Positions 50,996 through 60,828 of a stretch of 64,000 nt of DNA are shown in pieces; position 1 is the first letter of the stretch, and every line of letters starts with the position of its first letter. Where the stretch lies: assembly GCA_018710785.1 (NCBI GenBank), contig DVJD01000127.1, positions 1 to 64,000 on the forward strand, given 5' to 3'. Position numbers and translations under genes: made by a program. Under the pieces are notes generated by a model. The model saw only the letters and a list, made by a program, of their open reading frames with translations. It was not told the origin of the DNA and did no database searches. Origin of the DNA: Candidatus Fimimorpha excrementavium (lineage in GTDB: Bacteria; Bacillota; Clostridia; Lachnospirales; Lachnospiraceae).

Positions 50996-52765
50996 ATGAG
51001 AAGACGAGCCAAAACAATCACCGCTCTTGTCTGCGCTGCCGCGGTGGCAGCAACCGCAGGTGGATGCGGGAATGAAGGAAGCACATCCCAGAGTGGAAGC
51101 GGAAATTCCAGCCAAGTGGAAAACACCAACTCCGGAGGCAGCGAGGGAGAACAACCGGCCGCCGAACAGGAAGGACTGGGAGGAAGCGGCGAGGCATTGG
51201 ATCTCAGCATTCTGGATGAAAGCAGTGAGTATCCCAAGTTAAAAGAAAAAACCACTCTTACCGTATTGGTTCAAACCGATACCAACATTGAAGATGTGGA
51301 AACCAACGATTATGTCACCAAACTGGAAGAGGCCGTCAATGTCGATCTTCAGTTTGAATACCTTCCCGCCGGAAGTGACGGAAAGCAGAAGCTAAACGTG
51401 CTCCTTTCCTCCGGAAGTGATCTGCCGGATATTATCTGGTTTGCTCTGGAACCAATTGAAGTTTACACATACGGTTCCCAGGGCTACTTCATTCCGATCA
51501 ATGATTATATTGAGCAGGAATCTTTCTATCTTAAGAATTATCTGGACACAGACGAAGGGAAAGAAAATCTGAAATATATCAAATCCGCCGACGGCAACAT
51601 TTACGCTTGGCCGGCCATCATCGAAGAGATCGGAAACGATTATGACCACAGAATGTGGATTAATCAGACCTGGCTGGATGAATTGGGTCTGGAAATGCCC
51701 ACCACCACCGATGAATACTATGAAGTTTTGAAAGCATTCAAGGAAAAGGATCCCAATGGCAACGGACAGGCCGATGAAATGCCATTGGTCGGCAACCGAA
51801 CAGGCTGGAATCAGAGCGTTTGGACTACTCTGTCCTATCCATTTATCTATTTGAATGACCAGTTTGACTTCATTATTAAAGATGATGAAGGCAAACTGAC
51901 TGTCTCCTATGCACAGCCGGAATTCAAGGATGCACTGGAATACATGAACAAACTGTGTTCCGAAGGCCTCCTGTCTCCATTAACTTTCACACAGGATGAA
52001 GCACAGTGGAAACAGATCCTGGGCGATCCGAATGGACAGGTAATCGGTTCTCTCTGTGCCGGTTCCATGAGCTGCTATGCCGGTGCACCGGACCGCAAGA
52101 AAGATCTGACGCATCTTCCTCCTTTGACCGGTCCGGACGGCGTATGCTGGACCAGTTACCGTGCCACATCCCTTCCGCAGTATAAAGGATTTATCACAAG
52201 CAGCTGTGAAAATCCTGTAGCAGCCGCAGCAGTATTTGATTATATGTACTCTGAGGAAATGGCAAGGCAAGGCCGCTGGGGAACGGAAGGAAAAGCCTGG
52301 GAACAGGTCGATCCATCCACAACCGAAAGTATGTATGAATCTCTGGGAGCAGAAGCCTCCTTCAAGATCACAGATAATATCTGGGGCGGTGTACAGAACC
52401 AGCAGATGGGCGAAATGCATCCGACTCTTCGTACCTATGATATCACGAACAGTCAGGCAAAGCCGGACGATCCGTTTGACGCTCAGCTGATGACTGCCAA
52501 TTCCATTCCTGATTATATTGACAAATATCCGAAGGATGATCTGGTTACCCGTATTATCTATACGCAGGAAGAAGCCGATCAGATTGCTGAAATTCAGGCT
52601 TCCTTAAAGACATACCGCGAAGAAGCCATCGCAGCATTTATCACTGGTACAAGACCTCTGTCCGATTGGGATAATTACCTGGCCGAATTGGAGGGTATCG
52701 GTTTACAGCAGTTCCTGGATGTAGCTCAGCAGGCCTATGACCGCATGATGGAAGGCTCTAACTAA
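50996..52765 (+). CDS. LplA-type extracellular sugar-binding lipoprotein
   Basis: A 589-residue solute-binding protein. Seen: signal peptide with lipobox ATAGGC, Cys24, then a Ser/Gly/Asn-rich linker (25-65), and the binding domain with YLPAGSDGKQKLNVLLSSGSDLPD, DPNGNGQADEMPL and KDALEYMNKLCSEGLLSP, typical of the LplA/YtcQ class. It heads an operon with two permease genes and is divergent from the broken AraC-type regulator. AAAGGGGG is upstream of the start. The ATPase is absent, as usual for this class, which shares a common MsmX-type ATPase. Substrate unknown; an oligosaccharide is likely. Confidence 0.92.
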   Translation: MRRRAKTITALVCAAAVAATAGGCGNEGSTSQSGSGNSSQVENTNSGGSEGEQPAAEQEGLGGSGEALDLSILDESSEYPKLKEKTTLTVLVQTDTNIEDVETNDYVTKLEEAVNVDLQFEYLPAGSDGKQKLNVLLSSGSDLPDIIWFALEPIEVYTYGSQGYFIPINDYIEQESFYLKNYLDTDEGKENLKYIKSADGNIYAWPAIIEEIGNDYDHRMWINQTWLDELGLEMPTTTDEYYEVLKAFKEKDPNGNGQADEMPLVGNRTGWNQSVWTTLSYPFIYLNDQFDFIIKDDEGKLTVSYAQPEFKDALEYMNKLCSEGLLSPLTFTQDEAQWKQILGDPNGQVIGSLCAGSMSCYAGAPDRKKDLTHLPPLTGPDGVCWTSYRATSLPQYKGFITSSCENPVAAAAVFDYMYSEEMARQGRWGTEGKAWEQVDPSTTESMYESLGAEASFKITDNIWGGVQNQQMGEMHPTLRTYDITNSQAKPDDPFDAQLMTANSIPDYIDKYPKDDLVTRIIYTQEEADQIAEIQASLKTYREEAIAAFITGTRPLSDWDNYLAELEGIGLQQFLDVAQQAYDRMMEGSN

Positions 52766-52809
52766 TTAAAAATCCATGCCATAGGGTTACCTTTCATTTA
52801 ACTGAAGCA

Positions 52810-52838
52810 GGGAAACGGATTGCGAATATCCGTTTCCC
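52810..52838 (+). other. Intercistronic hairpin after binding-protein gene
   Basis: Perfect 11-base arms, GGGAAACGGAT and complement, 7-base loop, no T-run. Placed after the binding-protein gene and before the first permease gene, the usual site of a stem that protects the binding-protein message and lowers permease expression. Confidence 0.65.
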
Positions 52839-52933
52839 AAAGGAAGGAGGACTTCCGTTTCCGATACGCTCGAAAAAAACGGCAGTTCTCCTTCTTTGTC
52901 GTAAAAAGCAAAATAGAAAGGGGGATTTCCCTA

Positions 52934-53887
52934 ATGAAACACAATACAGCCAACGTGGCAGTACCCAGAAAAAAAGGCCGCGTCCTCAAACGCATCTTTT
53001 CATGCTGGCAGCTATACCTCTTCTTATTGATACCGCTCGTATATTTGTTTATCTTCTGCTACGGTCCCATGACCGGCCTGCAGATTGCCTTCAAAAAGTT
53101 CCGTGCTGCCGATGGTATCTGGGGCAGCCCATGGGTTGGATTTGATCAGTTCACCAAATTTTTCCAATCCTATATGTTTGCCCGAGTATTAAGAAATACG
53201 ATCATTGTATCATTATACAGCCTGATCGCCGGTTTTCCAATGCCGATTATTCTGGCATTGATCTTAAATTCTCTGCGAAGCGACCGCTACCGGAAAGTAG
53301 CACAGACCATCACCTACCTTCCTTACTTCATCTCCACAGTCGTATTGGTAGGTATCTTAACCCAGATGCTCAATCCCCGCGTCGGGCTGGTCGCCAACTT
53401 ATACCGGATCTTTGCGGACAGTGAAATGCCGAATGTCATGGCGTCTCCGGGGGCTTTTCCTCATTTATACGTATGGTCCGGCGTATGGCAGTCCATGGGA
53501 TATAATTCCATTATTTATATCGCCGCCCTGGCAAACACGGATCCTGAACTCCATGAGGCGGCGGAAGTGGACGGCGCTTCCCGTTTCCAGAGAGTCATTC
53601 ATATTGACCTGCCGACGATTCTTCCCACCGCATCCATCCTTTTAATTATGAACTGCGGTAATATTATGAATGTCGGATTTGAGAAAGCATTCCTGATGCA
53701 GAACAATGTCAATATGGAAACCAGTGAAGTTATCTCCACTTATGTATACAAAGTAGGTCTTGGAAATACCGTTACTGATTTTTCCTATGCGACAGCCATC
53801 GGTTTGTTCAACTCCATCATAAACCTGATTATGATCATCGTTGTCAATACCATTACCAAACGGCTGAATGGAAATTCATTGTTCTAG
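52934..53887 (+). CDS. LplB-type sugar ABC permease
   Basis: A 317-residue membrane permease with six predicted helices. Seen: a basic N-terminus, LFLLIPLVYLFIFCYGPMTGLQIAFK (region about 34-59), and the EAA loop HEAAEVDGASRFQR that contacts the ATPase. AGGGGG lies about nine bases before the start at 52934; the longer open frame overlaps the hairpin and lacks such a site. Part of the binding protein-permease-permease operon; the next permease starts 11 bases after its stop. Confidence 0.93.
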   Translation: MKHNTANVAVPRKKGRVLKRIFSCWQLYLFLLIPLVYLFIFCYGPMTGLQIAFKKFRAADGIWGSPWVGFDQFTKFFQSYMFARVLRNTIIVSLYSLIAGFPMPIILALILNSLRSDRYRKVAQTITYLPYFISTVVLVGILTQMLNPRVGLVANLYRIFADSEMPNVMASPGAFPHLYVWSGVWQSMGYNSIIYIAALANTDPELHEAAEVDGASRFQRVIHIDLPTILPTASILLIMNCGNIMNVGFEKAFLMQNNVNMETSEVISTYVYKVGLGNTVTDFSYATAIGLFNSIINLIMIIVVNTITKRLNGNSLF

Positions 53888-53898
53888 GAGGTGTGGTT

Positions 53899-54828
53899 AT
53901 GAAAGCAAATAAGAATAGTGAATACGTTGTAGGAAATCGAGGAAAACGGCGTATGAGCAAAGATGACCGGATTTATTATACGGTCATACACATCATACTG
54001 GCAATTCTGCTTCTTACAATCATTTATCCTTTGATTTACATTGTATCTTCGTCCTTCTCCTCGCCCACCGCGGTCAGCGCCGGACGCGTCATCTTATGGC
54101 CCGTGGATTTGAGTTTGGAAGGATATCAGGCCGTCTTCGAGAACAAAGACGTGCTTTCCGGATATGGAAATACCATTCTATATACAGCATTGGGAACCAC
54201 GATCAACGTCTGCTTTACCATGATCGCTGCATACCCTTTGGCAAGCAGAAAGCTGGTGGGAAAGAAACTTTTCATGTTTCTGTTCACATTCACCATGATT
54301 TTCAACGGCGGTATGATTCCCACCTATATTCTGATCCGCGATCTTCATATGATCGATACCATCTGGGCCTTGGTAATTCCTGGGGCAATCTCTGTCTACA
54401 ACTTAATGATTGCCCGGACCTTTGTTCAGAGCAGTATCCCGCAGGAGCTTTATGAGGCAGCTGAATTGGACGGATGCAGCGACGCACGCTACTTCTTTTC
54501 CATGGTTCTGCCATTATCGAAAGCGATTATCGCTGTACTTGTATTGTTCTATGCCATCGGTCACTGGAACGCATACTTCAATGCTTTCCTGTATTTGAAT
54601 GACCGTGCTAAATTCCCTCTTCAGCTGATTCTCCGTGAAATCCTGATCGCGAACTCCATCAATAATGCGCAGATCGTCGATCCGGAAATCGCCGCAGCAA
54701 AACAGGGTATGGCAGAACTTCTGAAATACTCCCTAATCCTGGTGTCCACAGTGCCGGTAATGTGTCTGTATCCGTTTGTACAGAAATATTTCGTAAAGGG
54801 TGTTATGATCGGTTCTGTAAAAGGCTGA
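53899..54828 (+). CDS. YtcP-type sugar ABC permease
   Basis: A 309-residue permease, second subunit of the importer. Seen: an N-terminal helix (about 28-50, LAILLLTIIYPLIYIVSSSF), the EAA loop YEAAELDGCSDARYFF, and the C-terminal KYFVKGVMIGSVKG typical of YtcP/LplC proteins. AGGAGG lies seven bases before the ATG at 53899; a GTG two codons earlier is too close to it. A terminator follows. Confidence 0.94.
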   Translation: MKANKNSEYVVGNRGKRRMSKDDRIYYTVIHIILAILLLTIIYPLIYIVSSSFSSPTAVSAGRVILWPVDLSLEGYQAVFENKDVLSGYGNTILYTALGTTINVCFTMIAAYPLASRKLVGKKLFMFLFTFTMIFNGGMIPTYILIRDLHMIDTIWALVIPGAISVYNLMIARTFVQSSIPQELYEAAELDGCSDARYFFSMVLPLSKAIIAVLVLFYAIGHWNAYFNAFLYLNDRAKFPLQLILREILIANSINNAQIVDPEIAAAKQGMAELLKYSLILVSTVPVMCLYPFVQKYFVKGVMIGSVKG

Positions 54829-54868
54829 GTATTTCACTTTGGGGTGTGATACTATATAAAACTTCGCA

Positions 54869-54918
54869 CAAAACAGGGACTTGACTGCATGGGGGCAGAC
54901 AAATCCCTGTTTTGTTTT
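54869..54918. terminator. Terminator after permease operon
   Basis: CAAAACAGGGA (54869-54879) pairs with TCCCTGTTTTG (54904-54914), followed by TTTT; A-rich on the other side, so it may serve the convergent aldolase gene too. Confidence 0.78.
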
Positions 54919-54942
54919 CCGTAAAAATGATCCTCCCATCGA

Positions 54943-55977
54943 TCACAATGTCTTTAGTTTTTCCACCAAACGCTCCACCTGTTCCTCTCTGGTGGCCCAG
55001 CTGGTACAAAAACGCACCGCCGTATGGGTCTCATCCACTTTCGCCTGATATTCAAAAGAGAACTCCTTTTTCAATGCCTCCAAATGCCCATCCGGTAAGA
55101 TCGGAAACATTTGATTGGTCGTATTCTCCACCAGAAAGTGATACCCATTCGCACGAAAAGCCGTTCTGAGCCGGTCGGCCATGCGGTCGGCATGGGCCGC
55201 CATTTCAAAATATAATCCGTCCCTGAATAGTTCCAAAAACTGAATGCCAAGAAGCCGTCCTTTTGCCAGCATGGCACCCTTTTGTTTCATAATATACCGG
55301 AAATCTTCTTTAATGGCGGGATTTCGGATGATCACAGCTTCTCCAAACAAGGCTCCCGCTTTCGTTCCTCCTATATAAAAGACATCACAGCATTCCGCAA
55401 TACAAGGCAGATCCAACGTATTCCCTTCTGCCTCCAAGCCATACCCGATACGGGCGCCATCCATAAAAAGAATCAGATGGTGGCTGCTGCATACTTCATG
55501 AAGCTTTTGCAGTTCTTCCCTGCTGTAGATGGTTCCAAGTTCGGTCGGGTTGGAAATATATACCATCTTCGGCTGTACCATATGTTCTGCGGCAGGCTCC
55601 GTTTTATGTGCCAGATACGCCTGCTCCACCTGATCTGCGGTCAGTTTTCCGTCCTTGGACGAAAGGGATAGTACCTTATGGCCGCACCCCTCAATGGCTC
55701 CCGTCTCATGCACATTGATATGAGCCGTCTCAGCAGCCAAAATGCCCTGGTGCGGCCGCAGGGCCGATGCAATCACCGTCAGATTGGTCTGTGTCCCTCC
55801 CACCAGAAAATGAACATCCACATCTTCTCTCTTACACTGTTTTTTCAGCAGCTCTGCCGCTTCCAGACAGTAGGGATCCGCTCCATAGCCCGAAGTCTGC
55901 TCCATATTTGTCTTCACCAGCGCCTCCAGGATTCGTTCGTGGGCGCCCTCATTGTAATCACAGTTGAAATAAATCAT
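54943..55977 (-). CDS. Low-specificity L-threonine aldolase
   Basis: A 344-residue PLP-dependent lyase that splits threonine to glycine and acetaldehyde. Seen: the N-terminal FNCDYNEGAHERILEAL (in place of the usual SDT start), GGTQTNLTVIA (60-70), HINVHETGAIE, the PLP aspartate Asp173 in LFMDGARIGYG and the PLP lysine Lys206 in YIGGTKAGALFGE. The start at 55977 has GGGAG five bases upstream. It lies 46 bases downstream of the HD-domain gene on the same strand. Substrate breadth cannot be told. Confidence 0.9.
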   Translation of the reverse strand: MIYFNCDYNEGAHERILEALVKTNMEQTSGYGADPYCLEAAELLKKQCKREDVDVHFLVGGTQTNLTVIASALRPHQGILAAETAHINVHETGAIEGCGHKVLSLSSKDGKLTADQVEQAYLAHKTEPAAEHMVQPKMVYISNPTELGTIYSREELQKLHEVCSSHHLILFMDGARIGYGLEAEGNTLDLPCIAECCDVFYIGGTKAGALFGEAVIIRNPAIKEDFRYIMKQKGAMLAKGRLLGIQFLELFRDGLYFEMAAHADRMADRLRTAFRANGYHFLVENTTNQMFPILPDGHLEALKKEFSFEYQAKVDETHTAVRFCTSWATREEQVERLVEKLKTL

Positions 55978-56023
55978 ATTTTCTCCCATTCCGCCGCGCA
56001 AACGGCATTTCCATCGTTTTCCA

Positions 56024-56623
56024 TCACAGAAGGGTTGTTCTCTCAATTCCAGGAAGGACGCTGTACACAGAACATCCCATTTTCTTTTCGAATTCCTCTT
56101 TTATGGCAAACGTTGCATTCCACCGCTCCACGGTAAACGGAAACATGCCATACCGTCTTGTGGTATCCACGAAACGCTTTTCCAAAATACAAAAACCATG
56201 GGTATTGGTCAGGGAATCACACAGAATAATCAGATGATCGTATGCATCATAGACCACTTTTTCCAGATACTTCTGAATCGTTTTGTACTCTTTTTCTGTC
56301 ACATCGATTTTTGCAATGTCTTTTTTGATATCCTGGATCGGATAGGAGTGAGTCATACAGATTTTCGCCACCTCATCCCATCCCCGCCGCATGGCATATT
56401 CATATCCGGCTATCACATGTTTCATGGACACCACGCCCACTCTTCTTCCGATATCATGCAGCAGCCCCAATACATAAGCCTTTTCCGCATCCATACCGGG
56501 ACAGCGGGATGCGATCGCCTCCGCAGCCAAACCGGTGTTTTTCACATGATCCACCCATTGACCGGGATTCATAGACTCTGCCTCTCTCAGCGCCTCCAGC
56601 GCTTCTTCTCTCGTCGGTACCAT
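56024..56623 (-). CDS. HD-domain protein, putative phosphohydrolase
   Basis: A 199-residue protein with an HD metal-binding core: HVKNTGLAAEAIA with His26, and LGLLHDIGRR with the His56-Asp57 pair, then a long helical C-terminal part (DVTEKEYKTIQKYLEKVVYDAYDHLIILCDSL). The DHLIILCDSL segment matches the last metal ligand of small HD proteins. Substrate unknown; nucleotide or sugar phosphates are possible. AAAGGAG lies seven bases before the start at 56623. It precedes the aldolase gene, probably in one transcript. Confidence 0.85.
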   Translation of the reverse strand: MVPTREEALEALREAESMNPGQWVDHVKNTGLAAEAIASRCPGMDAEKAYVLGLLHDIGRRVGVVSMKHVIAGYEYAMRRGWDEVAKICMTHSYPIQDIKKDIAKIDVTEKEYKTIQKYLEKVVYDAYDHLIILCDSLTNTHGFCILEKRFVDTTRRYGMFPFTVERWNATFAIKEEFEKKMGCSVYSVLPGIERTTLL

Positions 56624-56738
56624 ACTTTCGCTCCTTTCTTTAAAAAGCAGCCATACCTTATGCATGACCTTTTTTCAGCTTGTTCACACATAAAATATGG
56701 CTGTTTCGCACCTCTATCCGGGACTTATTTTCGGCCGT

Positions 56739-58058
56739 TTATGCAGTTTCTTCTTCCTGCTCTTTTGTCTCGTTGTTTAGCGTCAGACGAGTTTCACCGA
56801 TGCGATGGTTTTTGACACCTAAAACCTGTATCGTAAATTTATCCTCCGTAACGGTAAATGTTGAACCGTCTTTCGGGATCTTTCCCAGAAGACTGAAGAT
56901 ATATCCGCTGTATGTGTGGTACTCTTCTGTCGGCAGTTCCAGATTCAGTTCTTCCGCCACATCTTCCAATTCCGCCTGGCCATAGATTCTCCAGGTTTTC
57001 TCATCAATCTTTTCGATCTCCGTAACCGTTTCCTCTCCCTTTTCGTTCAGATCCCCGACCAGAGTCTCTATGACATCATGAAGGGTAAGGATACCGCTGA
57101 TTCCGCCGTATTCATCCAATACCACCGTAAAATAGTTGCGGCTTTCTTTCATGTTCTGGAAAATCACATTGACCTTCATGGTTTCAGGAATAAATATTGC
57201 CGGTTTCACGGCATTTTTAATGACGTTTTCTCTCGAATGGTCTTTCAATCGGAAGTAATCTCTGGTATCCAGAATTCCCACCACATCTTCCATGTTTTCA
57301 TACACCGGATAGTATGTATGGCGGCTTTCCTGGATGATATTCTCCCACTCTTCCATGGAATCTTCCATATCCAAACTGATCACATCCCTGCGGTGAGTAC
57401 ATACCTCTTCCGCTGACATATCATCCAAGTCAAATACATTGGAAATAATCTCTTTATTTTCCTCATCAATGACTCCGCTCTCACTGCCTTTTTCCAGAAG
57501 CATCTGAATCTCTTCTTCCGATACCTGTTCTTCCTCATCCTCTGCCTTCATACCAAGCAAATGAAGGATTCCATTTGTAGAAACCGTCAGAAGCCATACC
57601 AGAGGGGCAAACAGCTTTGATACAAAGCTGAGCATTCCGGCCATTCCAAGGGCAAGCTGATCCGACTTTTTCATGGCAATCCGTTTGGGAACCAGTTCTC
57701 CAAACACCAGGTTAAAGTAGGCCAATATCATGGTAATCAAAAACACTGCAATTGGTTTCAAGATGGCTTCTGAAACGCCAATTCCCGTACTCGTAATCAA
57801 CTGCACCAGCACACCGGCAAAATTCTCAGCTGCAAACGCACTGCCCAGCAGACCGGCCATCGTGATGGCCACCTGGATTGTTGCTAAAAAGCGGGCTGGC
57901 TGCTCAGTCAGCCGCAGGATTTTCTTCGCCCTCTTATCCCCATCTTCCGATGCCTTTTGAACCTTTATCTCATTCATAGAAATAACAGCAATTTCCGCGC
58001 TGGCAAAAACAGCATTCAGCGCAATAAGCACAATTTGTAAAATAATCGCTCCAACCAT
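56739..58058 (-). CDS. CorC/HlyC-family membrane protein (CNNM-CBS)
   Basis: A 439-residue membrane protein. Seen: an N-terminal CNNM (DUF21) domain to about residue 190 with four helices (NAVFASAEIAVISMNEIKV, FGELVPKRIAMKKSDQLA), a pair of CBS domains (about 205-330, DEYGGISGILTLHDVIE), and a C-terminal CorC-HlyC domain (RIYGQAELEDVAEEL). This class is linked to magnesium or other ion export; hemolysin names are historical. The start at 58058 is preferred; a TTG codon three positions earlier is too close to GAGGAG. No operon partner; the next upstream gene is nadX, beyond a terminator. Confidence 0.9.
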   Translation of the reverse strand: MVGAIILQIVLIALNAVFASAEIAVISMNEIKVQKASEDGDKRAKKILRLTEQPARFLATIQVAITMAGLLGSAFAAENFAGVLVQLITSTGIGVSEAILKPIAVFLITMILAYFNLVFGELVPKRIAMKKSDQLALGMAGMLSFVSKLFAPLVWLLTVSTNGILHLLGMKAEDEEEQVSEEEIQMLLEKGSESGVIDEENKEIISNVFDLDDMSAEEVCTHRRDVISLDMEDSMEEWENIIQESRHTYYPVYENMEDVVGILDTRDYFRLKDHSRENVIKNAVKPAIFIPETMKVNVIFQNMKESRNYFTVVLDEYGGISGILTLHDVIETLVGDLNEKGEETVTEIEKIDEKTWRIYGQAELEDVAEELNLELPTEEYHTYSGYIFSLLGKIPKDGSTFTVTEDKFTIQVLGVKNHRIGETRLTLNNETKEQEEETA

Positions 58059-58152
58059 GGATTTCAAATCTCCTCTTTTTTCTTAAAATTAATGTTGTGA
58101 CAGGATTCATTTTTTGAAATCCGACTCATTCCAGCCTGCGCACAAACAGCAC
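58059..58152. other. Intergenic, upstream of CorC-like gene
   Basis: Part of a 331-base gap up to 58389. It should hold the minus-strand promoter of the CorC-like gene, but I cannot single out a good pair of boxes. The remainder to the right of the terminator is AT-rich with a weak GTAAC...GTTAC repeat and no gene. Confidence 0.35.
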
Positions 58153-58200
58153 AAAAGGACATAGCCTGTACCGAAACACTCTACACAGGCTATGCCTTTC
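58153..58200. terminator. Terminator after nadX
   Basis: Stem of CATAGCCTGT and complement (58160-58169, 58185-58194) extended by AAAGG/CCTTT around one bulged base. A T-run follows on the plus strand and a shorter one on the minus strand. Confidence 0.72.
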
Positions 58201-58389
58201 TCTATTTTTTTGCGCAATATCACATGGAGTAACCTTTACAAACGTTCTGTTACAATCACTGTCCGCGTCATCGTCCATGTACTATTTCACACTCCTATCC
58301 ATAAAAATGATAATTTATTTTAACGTTTTTTTTTGAACTTGTCAAGTTTTTTATTTTCCCAACAGGACAAACGAATCTGCGTGATTGTT

Positions 58390-59187
58390 CTACTGAAACA
58401 TAATGGGAGAATTCAAATTCCGAAGCAGGGCGACCACGCTCCATCCTGCAATGGCACTGGTACTGGAATAGATCTCCAAATCTGCCTTCACGCCGTCGAT
58501 CTCAGCCCGGATGTGCTGAAAATCTCCCACGACACCTGCCTTACTTGTAATCTGTGATCGGGTATTCCTTGGCCCCGCTGTGGCCAAAGATGTGGCAACT
58601 GCCACATTCACCCTGGATGGAAGAAGTTCGATGGCTTCTTTCGCGCTTCCCTCAAACAGATCTCCTTCCCGTCCGCAAGTTTCCATCCGCTCCCGAAATA
58701 CCGGATTTCTCTCCAGCGCTTCCGGAGATGTGGTATTCCGGATCCCGGCCTTCATCTCACCGTGTCCGGCCAAACTCATGACATGCATGGTCCGAAGCAC
58801 GTCGAATCCGCCGATGGCACCGGATGCAATATGCACCTTATGTCCTGTTTTTTCTGCTGTACGGATCACATTCTGATAAAATACTTCATCCGCAAATGCT
58901 CCGATGGACAATACCACCAGATCGCTGCCTGCCATCAATACCTTTTCTGCAATCTCTTTCACGGTTTTTACAGAGGCGGCCTCTGCTATATAGTCCGGTT
59001 TCATCGCCAACAGCTCATCCATGTCCCGGCAGGCTTTCACCCCAGCCTTCTCTGCTGTCTTTTCTGCCGATTCCCAGGTACGGCTTGTAACTCCCACCAA
59101 TTCGTATCCCTCCAAAAGTCCCTGTTTCCAAGCATCCGCCACAATATTTCCCAAAAATCCACATCCGACAATCCCCAATCGTTTCAT
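58390..59187 (-). CDS. nadX: Aspartate dehydrogenase
   Basis: A 265-residue NAD(P)-dependent L-aspartate dehydrogenase that makes iminoaspartate for NAD synthesis. Seen: Rossmann start LGIVGCGFLGNIVADA (4-19), YIAEAASVKTVKEIAEKVL, HIASGAIGGFDVLR, and the C-terminal NVAVATSLATAGP segment of the family (DUF108). Length is normal. No nadA or nadC is adjacent. It is transcribed alone or with an upstream gene; the GGDEF gene stop is 91 bases upstream. Confidence 0.9.
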   Translation of the reverse strand: MKRLGIVGCGFLGNIVADAWKQGLLEGYELVGVTSRTWESAEKTAEKAGVKACRDMDELLAMKPDYIAEAASVKTVKEIAEKVLMAGSDLVVLSIGAFADEVFYQNVIRTAEKTGHKVHIASGAIGGFDVLRTMHVMSLAGHGEMKAGIRNTTSPEALERNPVFRERMETCGREGDLFEGSAKEAIELLPSRVNVAVATSLATAGPRNTRSQITSKAGVVGDFQHIRAEIDGVKADLEIYSSTSAIAGWSVVALLRNLNSPIMFQ

Positions 59188-59278
59188 AGTATTCTTCCTC
59201 CTTTTTCTACTTGCTTCTTTCTTTATATTTTTTGTATCTGCACGGAAAGTTTCCCTTTACCGTGTTTTTTTATTGCTT

Positions 59279-60661
59279 TCATTCTTCCCAAAAAACAATT
59301 TGATTCTTTCCCTTTTCTTTTGCCTCATAGAGCCGCTGATCCGCTCTGTTATAAAGTTTATCAATGACTGTCTCCTCCTTTATGGGGACCGTACCGATAC
59401 TGCAGGTTACATTTCCCTCCGGTATTTTAATCGTTCCAATGGCAGCTCTCAGCCTGTTCAGCAAAACTTCCATTTCCTTTTTTCCCAGGTCTTCATATAC
59501 CAAGGCTACAAATTCATCTCCTCCCAGCCGTCCCAGAAGTCCGTAATTTCCCAGCACCATTTTCAAATTCTCTGCCACTTTGCTTAGAACTCTGTCGCCG
59601 GTAGGATGCCCATACTGATCATTGATCCTTTTAAAATCATCAATATCCAGAATAGTAAAATACCCAGACTGTCTCTCCTGTTTTATCTTCCTGTTTGCCA
59701 GTATTTTTTCTCCCAGCAGAAAAAACTGGCCTCTGCTGGCAATCCCCGTAAGTCCGTCCAATTGCGCTTCATAATACAGGTAGTTAAAATTTTTAAGGCT
59801 TAAAATAATTACCAGTATGACTATGGCGAACAAGGAAAGGATGCCAAGCAAAAATTGAATCTGAACATGTACGATGTCATAGGCAATCTGATCCGATAAA
59901 GGAACTCCATGCCAATTCATGACACTCTCTATTCTGCTGATAAAATACCACGCAACACTAAAGGATGCAAGAAAGGTCAGGACGATGAAAAGCGCCATTG
60001 TTTTTTTGCTTTGGATAATTCCTATCCCCATCCGGTTTACCATTCTGATCCGATCGCCCAGCCTCCTGGCATATTTGGAATTTTGAATGGCATAACAGGT
60101 CAGCACAATCACATTCTGAACCAGAAAAAAGGGAAAAAATTCCAAATTCAAAATACTGTCAAGGGCATTGGAAACATGGTAGCCTGCCTCTGGAAAAAGA
60201 ATCCCCATAAACCAATATACAAGGAAAGAATGTATGATTCTGCCCACGGAAGTCACCAGAAAAATACCAGCGGTAGGATGTTTTCTCCGTTTTGCGGCCG
60301 CATACAGAATTCCTGTGACCAATCCAAAAAGTGCCCGGGCCCCGACACTCATAAGAATGCTTTGTATTGGTTTTCCACTCATGATGGGAGAAAACATCAT
60401 ATCCCCGGCACTTATATAAAAGGAGGATGCTTTCCACATAGACGCAAGGCCAAACACGATTCCCACCAGTGTGGCTTCCCACGGCCCCATCAGACATCCC
60501 GCCGCCAGAACCGGAATATAGACGATGGTAAGGGATATGGGTTGAATATGAATATAGCCCAGAAACGAAAACGACATGAGAAGTTCAATGGCTACAAGTC
60601 CCCAAAGCAGATAGCATCTGAGTCCTTCATCCGTTTTCTTTTTTGTAAAATTTACACGCAT
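59279..60661 (-). CDS. Diguanylate cyclase with ECF-S-like membrane domain
   Basis: A 460-residue membrane protein. Residues about 15-190 form a six-helix domain resembling the substrate-binding S component of ECF vitamin transporters (SLTIVYIPVLAAGCLMGPWE, then ATLVGIVFGLASMWKASSF). Two further helices (about 222-243 and 268-290) lead to a GGDEF domain with LDGLTGIASRGQF, DIDDFKRINDQYGHPTGD and an intact GGDEF at 380-384; no RxxD inhibitory site is seen before it. The protein should make cyclic di-GMP. An S-like module fused to a cyclase suggests sensing of a small vitamin-like ligand rather than transport. GGAGGAG precedes the start. Confidence 0.85.
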   Translation of the reverse strand: MRVNFTKKKTDEGLRCYLLWGLVAIELLMSFSFLGYIHIQPISLTIVYIPVLAAGCLMGPWEATLVGIVFGLASMWKASSFYISAGDMMFSPIMSGKPIQSILMSVGARALFGLVTGILYAAAKRRKHPTAGIFLVTSVGRIIHSFLVYWFMGILFPEAGYHVSNALDSILNLEFFPFFLVQNVIVLTCYAIQNSKYARRLGDRIRMVNRMGIGIIQSKKTMALFIVLTFLASFSVAWYFISRIESVMNWHGVPLSDQIAYDIVHVQIQFLLGILSLFAIVILVIILSLKNFNYLYYEAQLDGLTGIASRGQFFLLGEKILANRKIKQERQSGYFTILDIDDFKRINDQYGHPTGDRVLSKVAENLKMVLGNYGLLGRLGGDEFVALVYEDLGKKEMEVLLNRLRAAIGTIKIPEGNVTCSIGTVPIKEETVIDKLYNRADQRLYEAKEKGKNQIVFWEE

Positions 60662-60828
60662 ATCTCTCCTCCTTTCCTCTCATCGTTTTTATCAATAGCT
60701 AATTGCGAAACTCTATCAGCTGCATAAGTTCTCACTTTTTAAGCCCCGCCATCTTCCTTGCTCCTCACCAATGCGTTTGTTTGCGGAAACCATTCCTTCC
60801 AATGAGTTTCGCTCATTTTTATCAATGA

